64,000 nt of DNA, from NCBI GenBank assembly GCA_934680015.1, contig CAKUSP010000002.1, forward strand, positions 245,856-309,855, written 5' to 3'. Below the pieces are notes generated by a model. It had not been told where the DNA came from and ran no database searches. It saw nothing but the letters and a program-made list of their open reading frames with translations. Shown piece by piece: positions 10,211 to 18,090 of the stretch. The position numbers and the translations under genes are program-made. How positions within the stretch are numbered: position 1 is the stretch's first letter; every line of letters starts with the position of its first letter. The stretch is from an uncultured Bacteroidales bacterium. GTDB lineage: Bacteria > Bacteroidota > Bacteroidia > Bacteroidales > UBA932.

Positions 10211-10663
10211 ATGTACAACATTATGAAATTGTTTTTAAAGAGTAGATTTGCCCACAAGGGAATTTCACCCGTCGTAAAGGATGAGGCGAAGGACATGAAC
10301 GCGTTATATATGCGTATTGAGAAGTTGATGAAAGAAAAAAGCCCATATCTTGATGGGGACTTTACCATAAAGGATTTGTCCCATTCGGTCTATCATAATA
10401 GGGCGTATGTTTCAAAGACTATAAATAAGGTGGCAAAGGTTAATTTCAGGAATTACATAAATTCCTATCGCATAAAATATGCTGTTGAACTTATAAAAAA
10501 GGATCCGAGGATTAAAATTAGTGAGGTTGCTTCTTTGTCTGGGTTTAATTCACTTCCGACATTTAATTCTTCATTTAAGGATGTGATGTCTATGCGTCCT
10601 AGCGAGTATCTATGTGAGTTGAGAGCACATCGTCCGCTATTTTCTTCCAAGATGATAGAATAG
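10211..10663 (+). CDS. AraC-type helix-turn-helix transcription regulator
   Basis: A short regulator of about 150 aa consisting almost only of an AraC DNA-binding domain (from about residue 35 to the end: FTIKDLSHSVYHNRAYVSKT is the first helix-turn-helix, ISEVASLSGFNSLPTFNSSF the second). It lacks the usual N-terminal ligand or sensor domain, so it may act with a partner or respond only through its abundance. I place the start at ATG 10211 (or 10223), because the TTG at 10196 overlaps the -7 box at 10191-10198. The last 65 nt overlap the 3' end of the convergent pseudouridine synthase gene. Targets unknown. Confidence 0.75.
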   Translation: MYNIMKLFLKSRFAHKGISPVVKDEAKDMNALYMRIEKLMKEKSPYLDGDFTIKDLSHSVYHNRAYVSKTINKVAKVNFRNYINSYRIKYAVELIKKDPRIKISEVASLSGFNSLPTFNSSFKDVMSMRPSEYLCELRAHRPLFSSKMIE

Positions 10664-11339
10664 GTGCGGTTATTTCCATTTTTTCCTTTCTTACAGGATG
10701 TACGAAGGAAATATGTCTGGCATGAAGGCAAATGCCTGCGTCTGGGTTAGACCTGGATGCTCCATATTTTAGATCTCCTTTTATGGTACAACCGATGTTC
10801 GCCAATTGGCATCTAATCTGATGATGTCTTCCTGTGAGCAGTTGGACTTCTATAAGGCAGTATTTTTGACCTTCCCCGATGACTTTGTATTTCAAACGTG
10901 CTAACTTGGCATTTGGTTTTGCATTTTCCTTACAGATATAACTTTTATTCTGCTTTTCGTTTTTCCATAGGTAATTGTCTAATTCTCCTTCGTTTTGGAG
11001 AGGTCGATTTTCACACAAAGCCCAGTAGGTTTTGTGTATTTGGGAATTCCGGAACATCTCGTTGAGCCTTTCAAGAGCTTTGGATGTCTTGGCAAATATA
11101 CAGATGCCACTTACGGGTCTGTCTAGACGATGCGCTACACCCATGAAGACTTTACCTGCCTTGTGGTCTCTGCCTGCTATATATGCTTTAAGCGTTTCAC
11201 TGAGACACTCATCACCGGTTTTGTCGCCTTGGGTTATTTCACCTACGCGTTTGTTTAGGATAAGTAGGTGGTTATCTTCAAAAAGAATCCGGGACTCGAG
11301 GTCCCGGATTTCATTGTTAGATAGTAGTCTATATTCCAC
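10599..11339 (-). CDS. RluA-family 23S rRNA/tRNA pseudouridine synthase
   Basis: A 246-aa protein without an S4 domain. The catalytic motif is AHRLDRPVSGICIFAKT (aspartate of HRLDR, about residue 72), followed by the family's TGRHHQIRCQL near residue 170. It isomerises uridine to pseudouridine in RNA; the exact target cannot be read from sequence. The catalytic domain proper begins at about residue 18 (ILFEDNHLLILNK). The 17 residues before it are encoded by DNA that also forms a terminator-like hairpin (11281-11311). The gene lies 11 nt after the OmpA-like gene and converges with the AraC-type gene with 65 nt of overlap. Confidence 0.85.
   Translation of the reverse strand: MEYRLLSNNEIRDLESRILFEDNHLLILNKRVGEITQGDKTGDECLSETLKAYIAGRDHKAGKVFMGVAHRLDRPVSGICIFAKTSKALERLNEMFRNSQIHKTYWALCENRPLQNEGELDNYLWKNEKQNKSYICKENAKPNAKLARLKYKVIGEGQKYCLIEVQLLTGRHHQIRCQLANIGCTIKGDLKYGASRSNPDAGICLHARHISFVHPVRKEKMEITAPILSSWKKIADDVLSTHIDTR
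11281..11311 (-). terminator. Terminator-like hairpin inside the first codons of the pseudouridine synthase gene
   Basis: A perfect 10-bp inverted repeat (11287-11296 with 11302-11311) with a 5-nt loop. Read on the minus strand it is followed by a C and five Ts. It lies 40 nt after the OmpA-like stop codon, where a terminator for that gene would be expected, but inside the next reading frame. Confidence 0.6.
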
Positions 11340-11350
11340 TATGTTAATAA

Positions 11351-11953
11351 TTATTCAGCGATAGATACGTTTACTCTGCGCTTGCTTGAGTCTATCTTTT
11401 TAGCTTTACAAGGGCATACGACTTTGACTTTCTTAGCAGGTACCTGGTAAGCATAAAGCCAATTGCGTACTAAATTAGCTCTTTCAATTGCTATAGCTTT
11501 GTTGTAAGCCTTGTCTTTAGTGTCGTTAGCGTATGGCTCGATAAGAATCACTGCAGTTTTGTCTGTGGAATTATAAACATCCAAGAATTCTTGAAGAAGT
11601 GCTTTGGTCTCAGGGTTGAGATCGCATCTTTCTTTGTTGTAAGTAATTCCTGCAACAGGCATAGCAAAGGTGGTTGATCCATAAGGAGTTTGAGCCATGG
11701 CGTCTTTAACAGCTTGCTTGTAATCTTCGGCTGTGTCTGCTACCAATTCGCCAGCTACAGCTTTTACACCATCTGAGAGTTCAAATACTGGTGCTGGTTT
11801 AGCTGCTGCCGCTGCTGCTTCTGCTGCTGCACGTGCTGCTGCTTCTGCTGCTGCCTTTTCTGCTGCTTCTTTAGCTTTTTTAGACTGACATGAAGTCCCG
11901 AGTGAAACGAGAACTATGAGTCCTGCAACTGTGATGAGTTTGTTAAGTTTCAT
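11351..11953 (-). CDS. OmpA-like lipoprotein with an alanine-rich linker
   Basis: A 200-aa protein with a lipoprotein signal peptide (lipobox LGTSC, cysteine near residue 22). Next comes an extremely alanine-rich, charged helical linker (about residues 25-52) encoded by repetitive GCT/GCA codons. The C-terminal domain resembles an OmpA/Pal peptidoglycan-binding fold: VILIEPYANDTKDKAYNKAIAIERANLVRNWL, here split by me as VILIEPYANDTKD then AIAIERANLVRNWL, matches the family's G-x-T-D...N-x-x-LS-x-x-RA pattern only loosely. It probably tethers the outer membrane to the wall. Transcription may begin about 230 nt upstream (12188-12218). The gene for the pseudouridine synthase follows directly. 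Confidence 0.7.
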   Translation of the reverse strand: MKLNKLITVAGLIVLVSLGTSCQSKKAKEAAEKAAAEAAARAAAEAAAAAAKPAPVFELSDGVKAVAGELVADTAEDYKQAVKDAMAQTPYGSTTFAMPVAGITYNKERCDLNPETKALLQEFLDVYNSTDKTAVILIEPYANDTKDKAYNKAIAIERANLVRNWLYAYQVPAKKVKVVCPCKAKKIDSSKRRVNVSIAE

Positions 11954-11991
11954 AATTGATATGAGTTTAATTTTATTGCCTATTATCGGTG

Positions 11992-11999
11992 CGAATATA
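11992..11999 (-). promoter_or_regulatory. Possible secondary -7 box (TATATTCG) for the OmpA-like gene
   Basis: One mismatch to TAnnTTTG, 38 nt upstream of the ATG at 11953. It could be an alternative to the distal promoter at 12188-12218. Confidence 0.25.
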
Positions 12000-12076
12000 A
12001 GAAAAAACTTTCAGTATATCAAATTTATTGGATGCTGATATGCATTGCTGGTGATAGTGGGTATATATAAAACGAA

Positions 12077-12107
12077 ATGAGTTGTGACCATCACGGCGAC
12101 AACTCAT
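12077..12107 (-). ncRNA. Structured leader (hairpin) upstream of the OmpA-like gene
   Basis: A perfect 9-bp inverted repeat (12077-12085 with 12099-12107) with a 13-nt loop lies in the 327-nt space between the OmpA-like gene and the DUF4097 gene. It sits about 75 nt downstream of the strong minus-strand promoter at 12188-12218. There is no T-run, so it is not an intrinsic terminator. On the minus strand an ATG at 12107 opens a 43-codon frame through the hairpin (begins MSCRRDGHNS). Leader peptide, RNA regulator or chance cannot be separated from one sequence. Confidence 0.35.
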
Positions 12108-12187
12108 ACTAACCACATAATTAATAACACTAAAACTAATAACCAATAGGTTGATGGATAAGAACTATCACTTGCTCAACCCGAATA

Positions 12188-12218
12188 CAAAGGTATAACA
12201 AAATTTTTAATTTGCAAA
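12188..12218 (-). promoter_or_regulatory. Strong Bacteroides-type promoter reading towards the OmpA-like gene
   Basis: On the minus strand, TTTG (12218-12215) and TACCTTTG (12195-12188) are separated by exactly 19 nt. The -33 region reads ATTTTGCAA, the same as at the tRNA-Glu promoter. The next gene downstream is the OmpA-like lipoprotein, giving a leader of about 230 nt. Confidence 0.65.
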
Positions 12219-12280
12219 ATATTTTAATAAATTTTTCAAAATTTTTCTTAAACCCTATTCTATGCAGTTCAAATGGCTTT

Positions 12281-12961
12281 TTACTTGTTTATCTTAAGAT
12301 CCAAATCGCCATTTAAAGTATCTACTTCTATTTCTGTGCGATTGAATACGTTGTTACCATAGAAGTAGTAGTTCTCACTAGAATCATATCTTAAATCAAA
12401 ATCAGAGTACATGCGTCCCGTAGAAGTGGCGAATTCGCATGTGAAACTTGCATCTATTGGAAGATACAGCACTACATTCCCATTATCGGTATCTATACTT
12501 ATCTCTTCTATGTCTCTTTTTATCGTGCTATACGTTACATTTCCATTGTTGGTGTCTATGTCAATCTGATTGCAATCTGCATCTATGTCTATATTGGCAT
12601 TAATGGCATCAACATCTATGGTGTGATAGACAGATCCTTGTGGTAGATTTACTATAAGGTTTTTAGCCTGGTCATAATGGTAAATATTGTCCCTGGTATA
12701 TGCTAAATAAAGGGTGTTCCTACGAAAAAAATAGCACATTGAATATTCTATTTCACGACCATAGGCATCTTCTTCATAGAAACTAATGTAGTCATTATTC
12801 CAATAGTTGACCTTGACTGCTCCGTAACGCCAATCTATTTCCAAATTTTTAACATTATCATAAATATCTGCATACCCTTCGATATAAAGGTCTTTATCTA
12901 GGTGTAAAACACATGAACTAGCGATGGAGGTGATAATAAATAGGAGAAAAATTTTCTTCAT
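12281..12961 (-). CDS. DUF4097-type beta-repeat lipoprotein
   Basis: A 226-aa protein with a lipoprotein signal peptide (lipobox IASSC, cysteine near residue 17). The rest is rich in short alternating beta strands with recurrent D-x-D/N-G-N motifs (IDTNNGNVTYS, IDTDNGNVVLYLP, VDTLNGDLDLKI), as in DUF4097 putative adhesin proteins that form a right-handed beta-helix. It is probably at the cell envelope; no function is established. A -7 box (TATCTTTG) lies at 13028-13035, giving a leader of about 60 nt. It has its own transcription unit between the OmpA-like gene and the YolD-like gene. Confidence 0.6.
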   Translation of the reverse strand: MKKIFLLFIITSIASSCVLHLDKDLYIEGYADIYDNVKNLEIDWRYGAVKVNYWNNDYISFYEEDAYGREIEYSMCYFFRRNTLYLAYTRDNIYHYDQAKNLIVNLPQGSVYHTIDVDAINANIDIDADCNQIDIDTNNGNVTYSTIKRDIEEISIDTDNGNVVLYLPIDASFTCEFATSTGRMYSDFDLRYDSSENYYFYGNNVFNRTEIEVDTLNGDLDLKINK

Positions 12962-13027
12962 AAAAATAGTGTTTAAAAATATTCAAATTTAATTTCGTGA
13001 ATTCATGCAGCCCTTTAAGGCAAGTCG

Positions 13028-13035
13028 CAAAGATA
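13028..13035 (-). promoter_or_regulatory. -7 box (TATCTTTG) of the DUF4097 gene
   Basis: Exact TAnnTTTG match on the minus strand, between the YolD-like stop and the DUF4097 ATG. No clear -33 element. Confidence 0.4.
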
Positions 13036-13061
13036 TAAAAAAAATTTAAGGGTCACATAAG

Positions 13062-13238
13062 TCAATCTTCAGAGTAGAACTCTTCTTCGTGTTTTGTCGC
13101 TGTTTTTTCAATAGCTTCTTCGTGGCCAGAGAGGGCGGCAAATGAGCCGAATTGTCCGGCCCGTGCTTCCATAGTCATCTTAGGATGTTTGCTTTTTGGA
13201 CGTTTTAGGTGTAGTATTTCTTCATATTTGCTTTTCAT
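13062..13238 (-). CDS. Small YolD-like protein paired with a Y-family polymerase
   Basis: A 58-aa frame running from ATG 13238 to TGA 13062. Its start overlaps the polymerase stop codon as ATGA (13235-13238), which indicates translational coupling. The central segment MTMEARAGQFGSFAALSGHE matches the YolD-like pattern of an Arg-Ala, a Gln-Phe, then a Phe-x-Ala-Leu-x-Gly core. The C-terminus is acidic (HEEEFYSED). YolD-like genes sit beside UmuC/DinB-type polymerases in Firmicutes and are thought to act with them in the SOS response. The gene is short and easily missed. Finding the same pair in a Bacteroidales-like genome supports a conserved accessory role, which is inference. Confidence 0.72.
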   Translation of the reverse strand: MKSKYEEILHLKRPKSKHPKMTMEARAGQFGSFAALSGHEEAIEKTATKHEEEFYSED

Positions 13239-14629
13239 GCTTTGTGCCCTCCTATTTGTTTGTTTCTTTCTCGTGCTGTGGCTCCGTCTTCGAAACTATA
13301 GGCTTTAAGTATAGAGTTGCTGCCGAATTTTTTCTTTATGTTGACAAGAGTTTCTTGAAGCTCCTTTTCTTTATTTAGGGACTTTTCGTGATCTGTTGAA
13401 TCGAATAATTCCAATTGGATAGCAGTTACATCTTCTTCCCTAGAAACATCGTTTATGGATATATATATTTTGCGAATCAAAAGGGTTTTGGAGGCGGTTT
13501 TGTCAAATAGGTTCTTAATCCCATCGCAAAGTATTTTACTAGATGATGTTTTGCCTCTCAAGTTATAGGTTCCTTGTGTGTGTTTGGGCACTTTCCTGCC
13601 ATAATGGTCTAGAGTAATGGCTCCAGAGTAACTTTTTGATATGACCGGGTCACTAAGGCAAGACGTGTCATAACAAATGGTTAGGGATATTTGGCTTGTA
13701 ATAAGCGATTTGCTAACCATTTCAAGGGCAAGGGTATCCATCATTTCTAAGGTCACTATTCTAGCCTGATCGAAGGTATAAGGTTTTGAAAGCACCTGGC
13801 CTCGACTCAGAGAATTGCTATGTGGCTTGTATTCTTTTATAGCTTTCATGGTGCAAGGTTCGTATCCCCATGCGTGATCTATTAGTAGTTCGGCCATTAC
13901 CCCGAATTGTTTGAATAGGAAATCTTCGTTATGCAGAGAACATAGTGCTACATCACCCATTGTCATGAGTCCAAAACGCTCCAAATGTGCTGCTGTGCCT
14001 TTCCCCACGCGCCAAAAGTCGGTAAGCGGTCTATGCTCCCATAACTTTTCGCGATATGTCAATTCATCGAGTTCTGCAATCCTCACCCCATCTTTATCTG
14101 CTGGTATATGCTTGGCTACGATATCCATAGCTACCTTACAAAGGTAAAGATTAGTCCCTATACCGGCGGTGGCTGTTATGCCCGTTTCATTTAGCACTTC
14201 ACGTATTATTTTAATGGTAAGGTCATGAGCACTCATTTTATATATTGACAGGTACTGTGTGGCATCTATAAAGACTTCATCTATGGAATAGACATGTATG
14301 TCTTCTGGCGCGAAGTATTTAAGGTAGATTTTATATATGCGTGTACTATATTCAATATAGTAGGACATTCTCGGAGGTGCCACTATGTAAGTTATTTTTT
14401 CTCGGCGACTTCGATTTAAATCTTTGACCCTTTGCTCAACTTCGAATAGGCGTGCTCTTCCTCCTATCCCATAGGCTTTTAGTGAAGGGGATACTGCAAG
14501 GCATATAGTTTTATTAGTTCGACTTTCATCTGCTACTACTAGATTAGTAGTTAGTGGGTCCAAGCCCCTTTCTACGCATTCTACTGAGGCAAAGTAGGAC
14601 TTTAAATCGATAGCAATGAATGTGTTCAC
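13235..14629 (-). CDS. Y-family (UmuC/DinB-like) translesion DNA polymerase
   Basis: A 464-aa protein. The palm-domain catalytic motifs are MNTFIAIDLKSYFASVECVERG at the N-terminus (Asp8 of AIDLKSYFA; quoted in part) and YSIDEVFIDAT near residue 115 (the SIDE acidic pair). A helix-hairpin-helix region follows (TATAGIGTNLYLCKVAMD), then the little-finger domain. It copies damaged DNA with low fidelity. It resembles the Firmicutes YqjW/UvrX branch more than E. coli UmuC, judged by its pairing with a YolD-like gene. Its ATG overlaps the yggS stop codon and its own stop overlaps the YolD-like ATG, giving a three-gene unit. No LexA-type site was recognised. Confidence 0.9.
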   Translation of the reverse strand: MNTFIAIDLKSYFASVECVERGLDPLTTNLVVADESRTNKTICLAVSPSLKAYGIGGRARLFEVEQRVKDLNRSRREKITYIVAPPRMSYYIEYSTRIYKIYLKYFAPEDIHVYSIDEVFIDATQYLSIYKMSAHDLTIKIIREVLNETGITATAGIGTNLYLCKVAMDIVAKHIPADKDGVRIAELDELTYREKLWEHRPLTDFWRVGKGTAAHLERFGLMTMGDVALCSLHNEDFLFKQFGVMAELLIDHAWGYEPCTMKAIKEYKPHSNSLSRGQVLSKPYTFDQARIVTLEMMDTLALEMVSKSLITSQISLTICYDTSCLSDPVISKSYSGAITLDHYGRKVPKHTQGTYNLRGKTSSSKILCDGIKNLFDKTASKTLLIRKIYISINDVSREEDVTAIQLELFDSTDHEKSLNKEKELQETLVNIKKKFGSNSILKAYSFEDGATARERNKQIGGHKA

Positions 14630-15294
14630 TGTCGCTCTCCGAAAATAGCAGTGCCTATCCTCACCATGGTGGCACCATGTTTAATGGCTATTGGCCAATC
14701 CTCTGACATGCCTATTGACAGTTGATTGAAATCATTCAACTCTGCAAATAGTTCCTTTAAAAAAGCCATAAAGGTGTCAATTCTTTGAAAATCAGTATCA
14801 ACTATGTCCAAATCAGTGGTGTGAGTAGCCATGCCCATAAGTCCGCGGAATCGGATATGGGTATATTTGGCTGCGTCGAATAGTATGGATGTGATCTCTT
14901 CTTCATGAAACCCCTGTTTACTCTCTTCGGCCGCTATGTGAACTTCTAGAAGCACATCGGTAATTTTAGAGTGCTCTTCACTCCATTTTTGGATTTCGTT
15001 AAGAAGATTGATGCTGTCCACAGATTCAACAAGACTTACATAAGGTAGCACCATCTTTAACTTATTAGTCTGTAGATGCCCTATGAAGTGCCAGCGTATT
15101 CCTGGATATTTGTCATGGTCTAGTGTCTTTATCTTTTCTGCCAATTCTTGAGGTCTGCTTTCTGCAAATATTCGCTGCCCTGCCTCGTATGCCTCTTCGA
15201 TGGCACTAAGTGGGTGAAATTTGCTGACAGCGACCAATTCTACATTTTCTGGTAGATGCGTTTTTATGTTCTGTATGTTTTCTGCTATGGTCAT
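14626..15294 (-). CDS. yggS: YggS-type PLP homeostasis protein
   Basis: A 222-aa single-domain PLP-binding TIM-barrel protein (PLPBP family). The PLP lysine is in ELVAVSKFHP (about residue 25); WHFIGHLQTNKL (about residue 80) and the C-terminal MSEDWPIAIKHGATMVRIGTAIFG phosphate-binding region are present. It buffers pyridoxal phosphate in the cytoplasm and has no catalytic reaction of its own. The -7 box TATTTTTG ends 4 nt before the ATG, so the mRNA may be leaderless. It overlaps the polymerase gene by 4 nt. The link between vitamin B6 homeostasis and a repair polymerase in one operon has no obvious functional reason. Confidence 0.92.
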   Translation of the reverse strand: MTIAENIQNIKTHLPENVELVAVSKFHPLSAIEEAYEAGQRIFAESRPQELAEKIKTLDHDKYPGIRWHFIGHLQTNKLKMVLPYVSLVESVDSINLLNEIQKWSEEHSKITDVLLEVHIAAEESKQGFHEEEITSILFDAAKYTHIRFRGLMGMATHTTDLDIVDTDFQRIDTFMAFLKELFAELNDFNQLSIGMSEDWPIAIKHGATMVRIGTAIFGERQ

Positions 15295-15298
15295 ATTG

Positions 15299-15306
15299 CA
15301 AAAATA
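15299..15306 (-). promoter_or_regulatory. -7 box (TATTTTTG) of the yggS operon
   Basis: Exact TAnnTTTG match on the minus strand, ending 4 nt before the yggS ATG. Confidence 0.45.
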
Positions 15307-15355
15307 AGAATCTGTTTTGATATTTCTAACACTTTTTCACTTAGGAAAAAATGAT

Positions 15356-15363
15356 TAATTTTG
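15356..15363 (+). promoter_or_regulatory. -7 box (TAATTTTG) of the pgi operon
   Basis: Exact TAnnTTTG match, 40 nt upstream of the pgi ATG, with a T-rich but imperfect -33 region (near 15332). Confidence 0.45.
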
Positions 15364-15403
15364 TCAGTTCCCAATGATGGTTATAGTGTAAATATAAATA
15401 GAT

Positions 15404-16732
15404 ATGGTTAAAATTAATCTTGGAGGATGCGATTCCTTTGTTAGTAAATCGCAGTATAAAGAATATGTGCGTAAAGCGTTAGACGCATATGATACTTTAG
15501 TCGCCGGTGATGGCGCTGGTAATGATTTTTTAGGATGGAAGACTTTGCCAGAGGACGTGGACGAATCTCTAATTAGTTCTTGCGAGAGTATAAGAGATGA
15601 GTGGAAATCAAAAGGCGTTGATTTGGTGATAGTTATCGGTATAGGTGGGTCTTATTTAGGTGCTAGATGTGCAATAGAAGCCTTGAGTCATTCTTTTGTG
15701 CGCCCTAACGGGACTCCGCAGGTGGTTTTCGCAGGAAATAATCTAAGTGAGGATTACTTGGCTGAACTAATGGATCTCGCTTCTCGGAAAAATACTGCAT
15801 GTGTAGTTATATCCAAGTCGGGAACTACTACAGAACCAGCCGTGGCTTTTAGAATTGTAAGGGAGTATATTGAGAAAACTTATGGTAAGCAGGAAGCGTC
15901 ACGCAGAATTGTAGCTGTAACAGACGCTCATAAGGGGGCGTTGAAGACACTATCTAGTCAGGAAGGATATAGAACATTTATAGTTCCTGATAATGTGGGC
16001 GGTCGTTTTAGTGTGCTTACTCCGGTAGGCTTGCTTCCTATCGTGCTTGCAGGATTCGATATACGTGCCATGCTTAAGGGAGCCGCTGATCAAAGGAAAG
16101 AACTTCTTAATAGAGCGGAAGATAATGCGGCTGTAGAGTATGCCGCCATGCGTAATTTGCTTCATGCGGAAAATAAAAAAGCCGTAGAAATAATGGTAAC
16201 ATATTCACCTAAACTAGTTTATCTTGCAGAGTGGTGGAAACAACTTTATGGTGAAAGTGAGGGAAAAGATGGAAAGGGTATTTTCCCTGCAAGTGTGACA
16301 AATACTGCTGATCTTCATTCCATGGGCCAGTTCATCCAGGAGGGTAGCCGCATAATGTTTGAAACAGTAATTAAGGTCGAGAAAGCGCATAGAAGTGTAG
16401 TTATCGAAAGTGATGAACAAAACCTTGATTGTCTCAATTATCTTGCAGGACAACATGTAGAACACTGTAATGCTATGGCACAACTTGGCGTAAGGGTAGC
16501 GCATATCGATGGAGGTGTACCTCAGTTGGAAGTAGGTGTAGAGAAAATAGACGAATACAATCTTGGTGCTATTTTCTATTTCTTTGAATTCGCTTGTGGT
16601 GTATCTGCCTATTTGTTAGGTGTTAATCCATTTAATCAGCCTGGCGTAGAAGCTTATAAGAAAAATATGTTCGCTCTTTTGCGTAAACCTGGTTACGAAG
16701 CTCAGACTGAAGAAATATTAAAGCGTATATAA
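15404..16732 (+). CDS. pgi: Glucose-6-phosphate isomerase
   Basis: A 442-aa enzyme interconverting glucose 6-phosphate and fructose 6-phosphate in glycolysis and gluconeogenesis. It has the shorter length of Bacillus-type Pgi. Visible signatures are VIGIGGSYLGARCAIEAL (near residue 75), VISKSGTTTEPAVAFR (near 140) and the catalytic glutamate region GQFIQEGSR (near 305). DUF456 and xerD follow with spacings of 3 nt and a 1-base overlap, giving a three-gene unit of unrelated functions. Confidence 0.97.
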   Translation: MVKINLGGCDSFVSKSQYKEYVRKALDAYDTLVAGDGAGNDFLGWKTLPEDVDESLISSCESIRDEWKSKGVDLVIVIGIGGSYLGARCAIEALSHSFVRPNGTPQVVFAGNNLSEDYLAELMDLASRKNTACVVISKSGTTTEPAVAFRIVREYIEKTYGKQEASRRIVAVTDAHKGALKTLSSQEGYRTFIVPDNVGGRFSVLTPVGLLPIVLAGFDIRAMLKGAADQRKELLNRAEDNAAVEYAAMRNLLHAENKKAVEIMVTYSPKLVYLAEWWKQLYGESEGKDGKGIFPASVTNTADLHSMGQFIQEGSRIMFETVIKVEKAHRSVVIESDEQNLDCLNYLAGQHVEHCNAMAQLGVRVAHIDGGVPQLEVGVEKIDEYNLGAIFYFFEFACGVSAYLLGVNPFNQPGVEAYKKNMFALLRKPGYEAQTEEILKRI

Positions 16733-16735
16733 GCG

Positions 16736-17212
16736 ATGACTGCACTGATGGTGATAGCGGTGATTTTGGGGGTGGTTGGGGTATTAGGAAGTATTCTTCC
16801 TGGCCTTGCCGGTCCTCCAATTGGATGGATAGGATTGCTGCTGATGTATTTTGCACGTACTCCAGATCCAGTTAGCCTAACGGCGCTTTTAATCTGGCTC
16901 GCGGTAGTAGTCGTAGTTACTATAGTAGATTATGCTATCCCTCCTGCTCTTACCCGTAGTTTTGGTGGACATAAAGCAGCTTCAATAGGAGCCACCGTCG
17001 GGCTTTTTGCAGGTATGTTCTTTACACCCATAGGTATGGTGGGAGGAAGTCTGTTAGGAGCATTTTTGGCTGAGCTTTTTGTGGAAGACAGAGGGGTTTG
17101 GGCATCATTTAAGGCTGCCATGGGTGCTTTCTTAGGATTTATCTTAACGACAGGCTTGAATTTGATACTTAGCGGAGTGTTGCTTTGGTGCATAATAGAC
17201 GCTATTAAGTAA
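16736..17212 (+). CDS. DUF456 family membrane protein
   Basis: A 158-aa, very hydrophobic protein with four to five predicted membrane segments. The glycine-rich motifs GSILPGLAGPPIGWIGLL (N-terminus) and GATVGLFAGMFFTPIGMVGGSLLGAFLAE (central, quoted here only to mark the region about residues 80-110) are typical of DUF456. Function unknown. It starts 3 nt after pgi and its TAA overlaps the xerD ATG (TAATG), so translation is probably coupled to both. Confidence 0.85.
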   Translation: MTALMVIAVILGVVGVLGSILPGLAGPPIGWIGLLLMYFARTPDPVSLTALLIWLAVVVVVTIVDYAIPPALTRSFGGHKAASIGATVGLFAGMFFTPIGMVGGSLLGAFLAELFVEDRGVWASFKAAMGAFLGFILTTGLNLILSGVLLWCIIDAIK

Positions 17213-18090
17213 TGTCTGTAGATACCGATATACTATTATCTTATAGTTCTTATCTTAAGGTAGAAAGAGGGCTTTCACTTAACACGGTGAAAGCCTATTC
17301 TACTGATATGGAGTGCTTTTATGATTATCTTAGGAAGCAAGGCTTATCTTTTAAAGGAGTATCATCTTCTGAGATAATGAATTATCTAATGGAAGTGTCG
17401 GATTGTTTATCTAAGCGCACACAGGCGAGGATTCTTAGTTCGTTTAATTCTTTCTTTTCCTATATGGTAAGTGAAGGGGAAAGGAAAGACAATCCCGCAA
17501 GTGCGATTGATGCTCCTAAATTAGGTAGATATCTCCCTGTTGTACTTTCTGTTGAGGAAGTGAGATCTATTCTAGATGCAGCGCAAAGTCCTAGGGACAA
17601 AGCTATGCTTGAGATGCTATATGGATGTGGCTTGCGAGTAAGTGAACTTTGTTCTTTAAAGATTTCGGAGTTGTATCCGGATGAGATGTTTGTGAAAGTA
17701 TCTGGTAAAGGTGGAAAACAGCGGCTAGTTCCTATGGCACCATCTGTCGTTCAATCTGTTAATGAGTACTTGGCCATCCGACCACCTAGTAAAGCTGCTT
17801 GTGAGGATGTGCTTTTTTTAAATCGATTTGGCTCTGCCATAAGCCGTGTGTCTGTATTTAAAATGGTGAAAAATACGGCTTTAATTGCAGGAGTGGGAAA
17901 GGAACTCTCGCCACATACTTTTCGTCATTCTTTTGCAACACACATGATAGAAAATGGCGCTGATTTAAGAGTGGTTCAGGAAATGCTAGGACATGAAAGT
18001 ATTCTTACCACAGAGATCTATACTCATGTAGACAGCGCCACTTGGCAAAGGGAAATCAGGCAGGCTATTTCGAATGTTCTAAAGCGATAG
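17212..18090 (+). CDS. xerD: Tyrosine recombinase XerD
   Basis: A 292-aa protein of standard XerC/XerD length. An N-terminal SAM-like core-binding domain (about residues 1-90) is followed by the catalytic domain with the R-H-R-H-Y set: Arg in [12 protein letters not shown] (about 150), His/Arg in [13 protein letters not shown] (about 243-246), His in [15 protein letters not shown] and the Tyr in that same motif (about 278). It resolves chromosome dimers at dif together with XerC. A second Xer-type gene lies at 56.6 kb. The last 26 nt overlap the convergent tdk gene. Confidence 0.93.
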   Translation: MSVDTDILLSYSSYLKVERGLSLNTVKAYSTDMECFYDYLRKQGLSFKGVSSSEIMNYLMEVSDCLSKRTQARILSSFNSFFSYMVSEGERKDNPASAIDAPKLGRYLPVVLSVEEVRSILDAAQSPRDKAMLEMLYGCGLRVSELCSLKISELYPDEMFVKVSGKGGKQRLVPMAPSVVQSVNEYLAIRPPSKAACEDVLFLNRFGSAISRVSVFKMVKNTALIAGVGKELSPHTFRHSFATHMIENGADLRVVQEMLGHESILTTEIYTHVDSATWQREIRQAISNVLKR

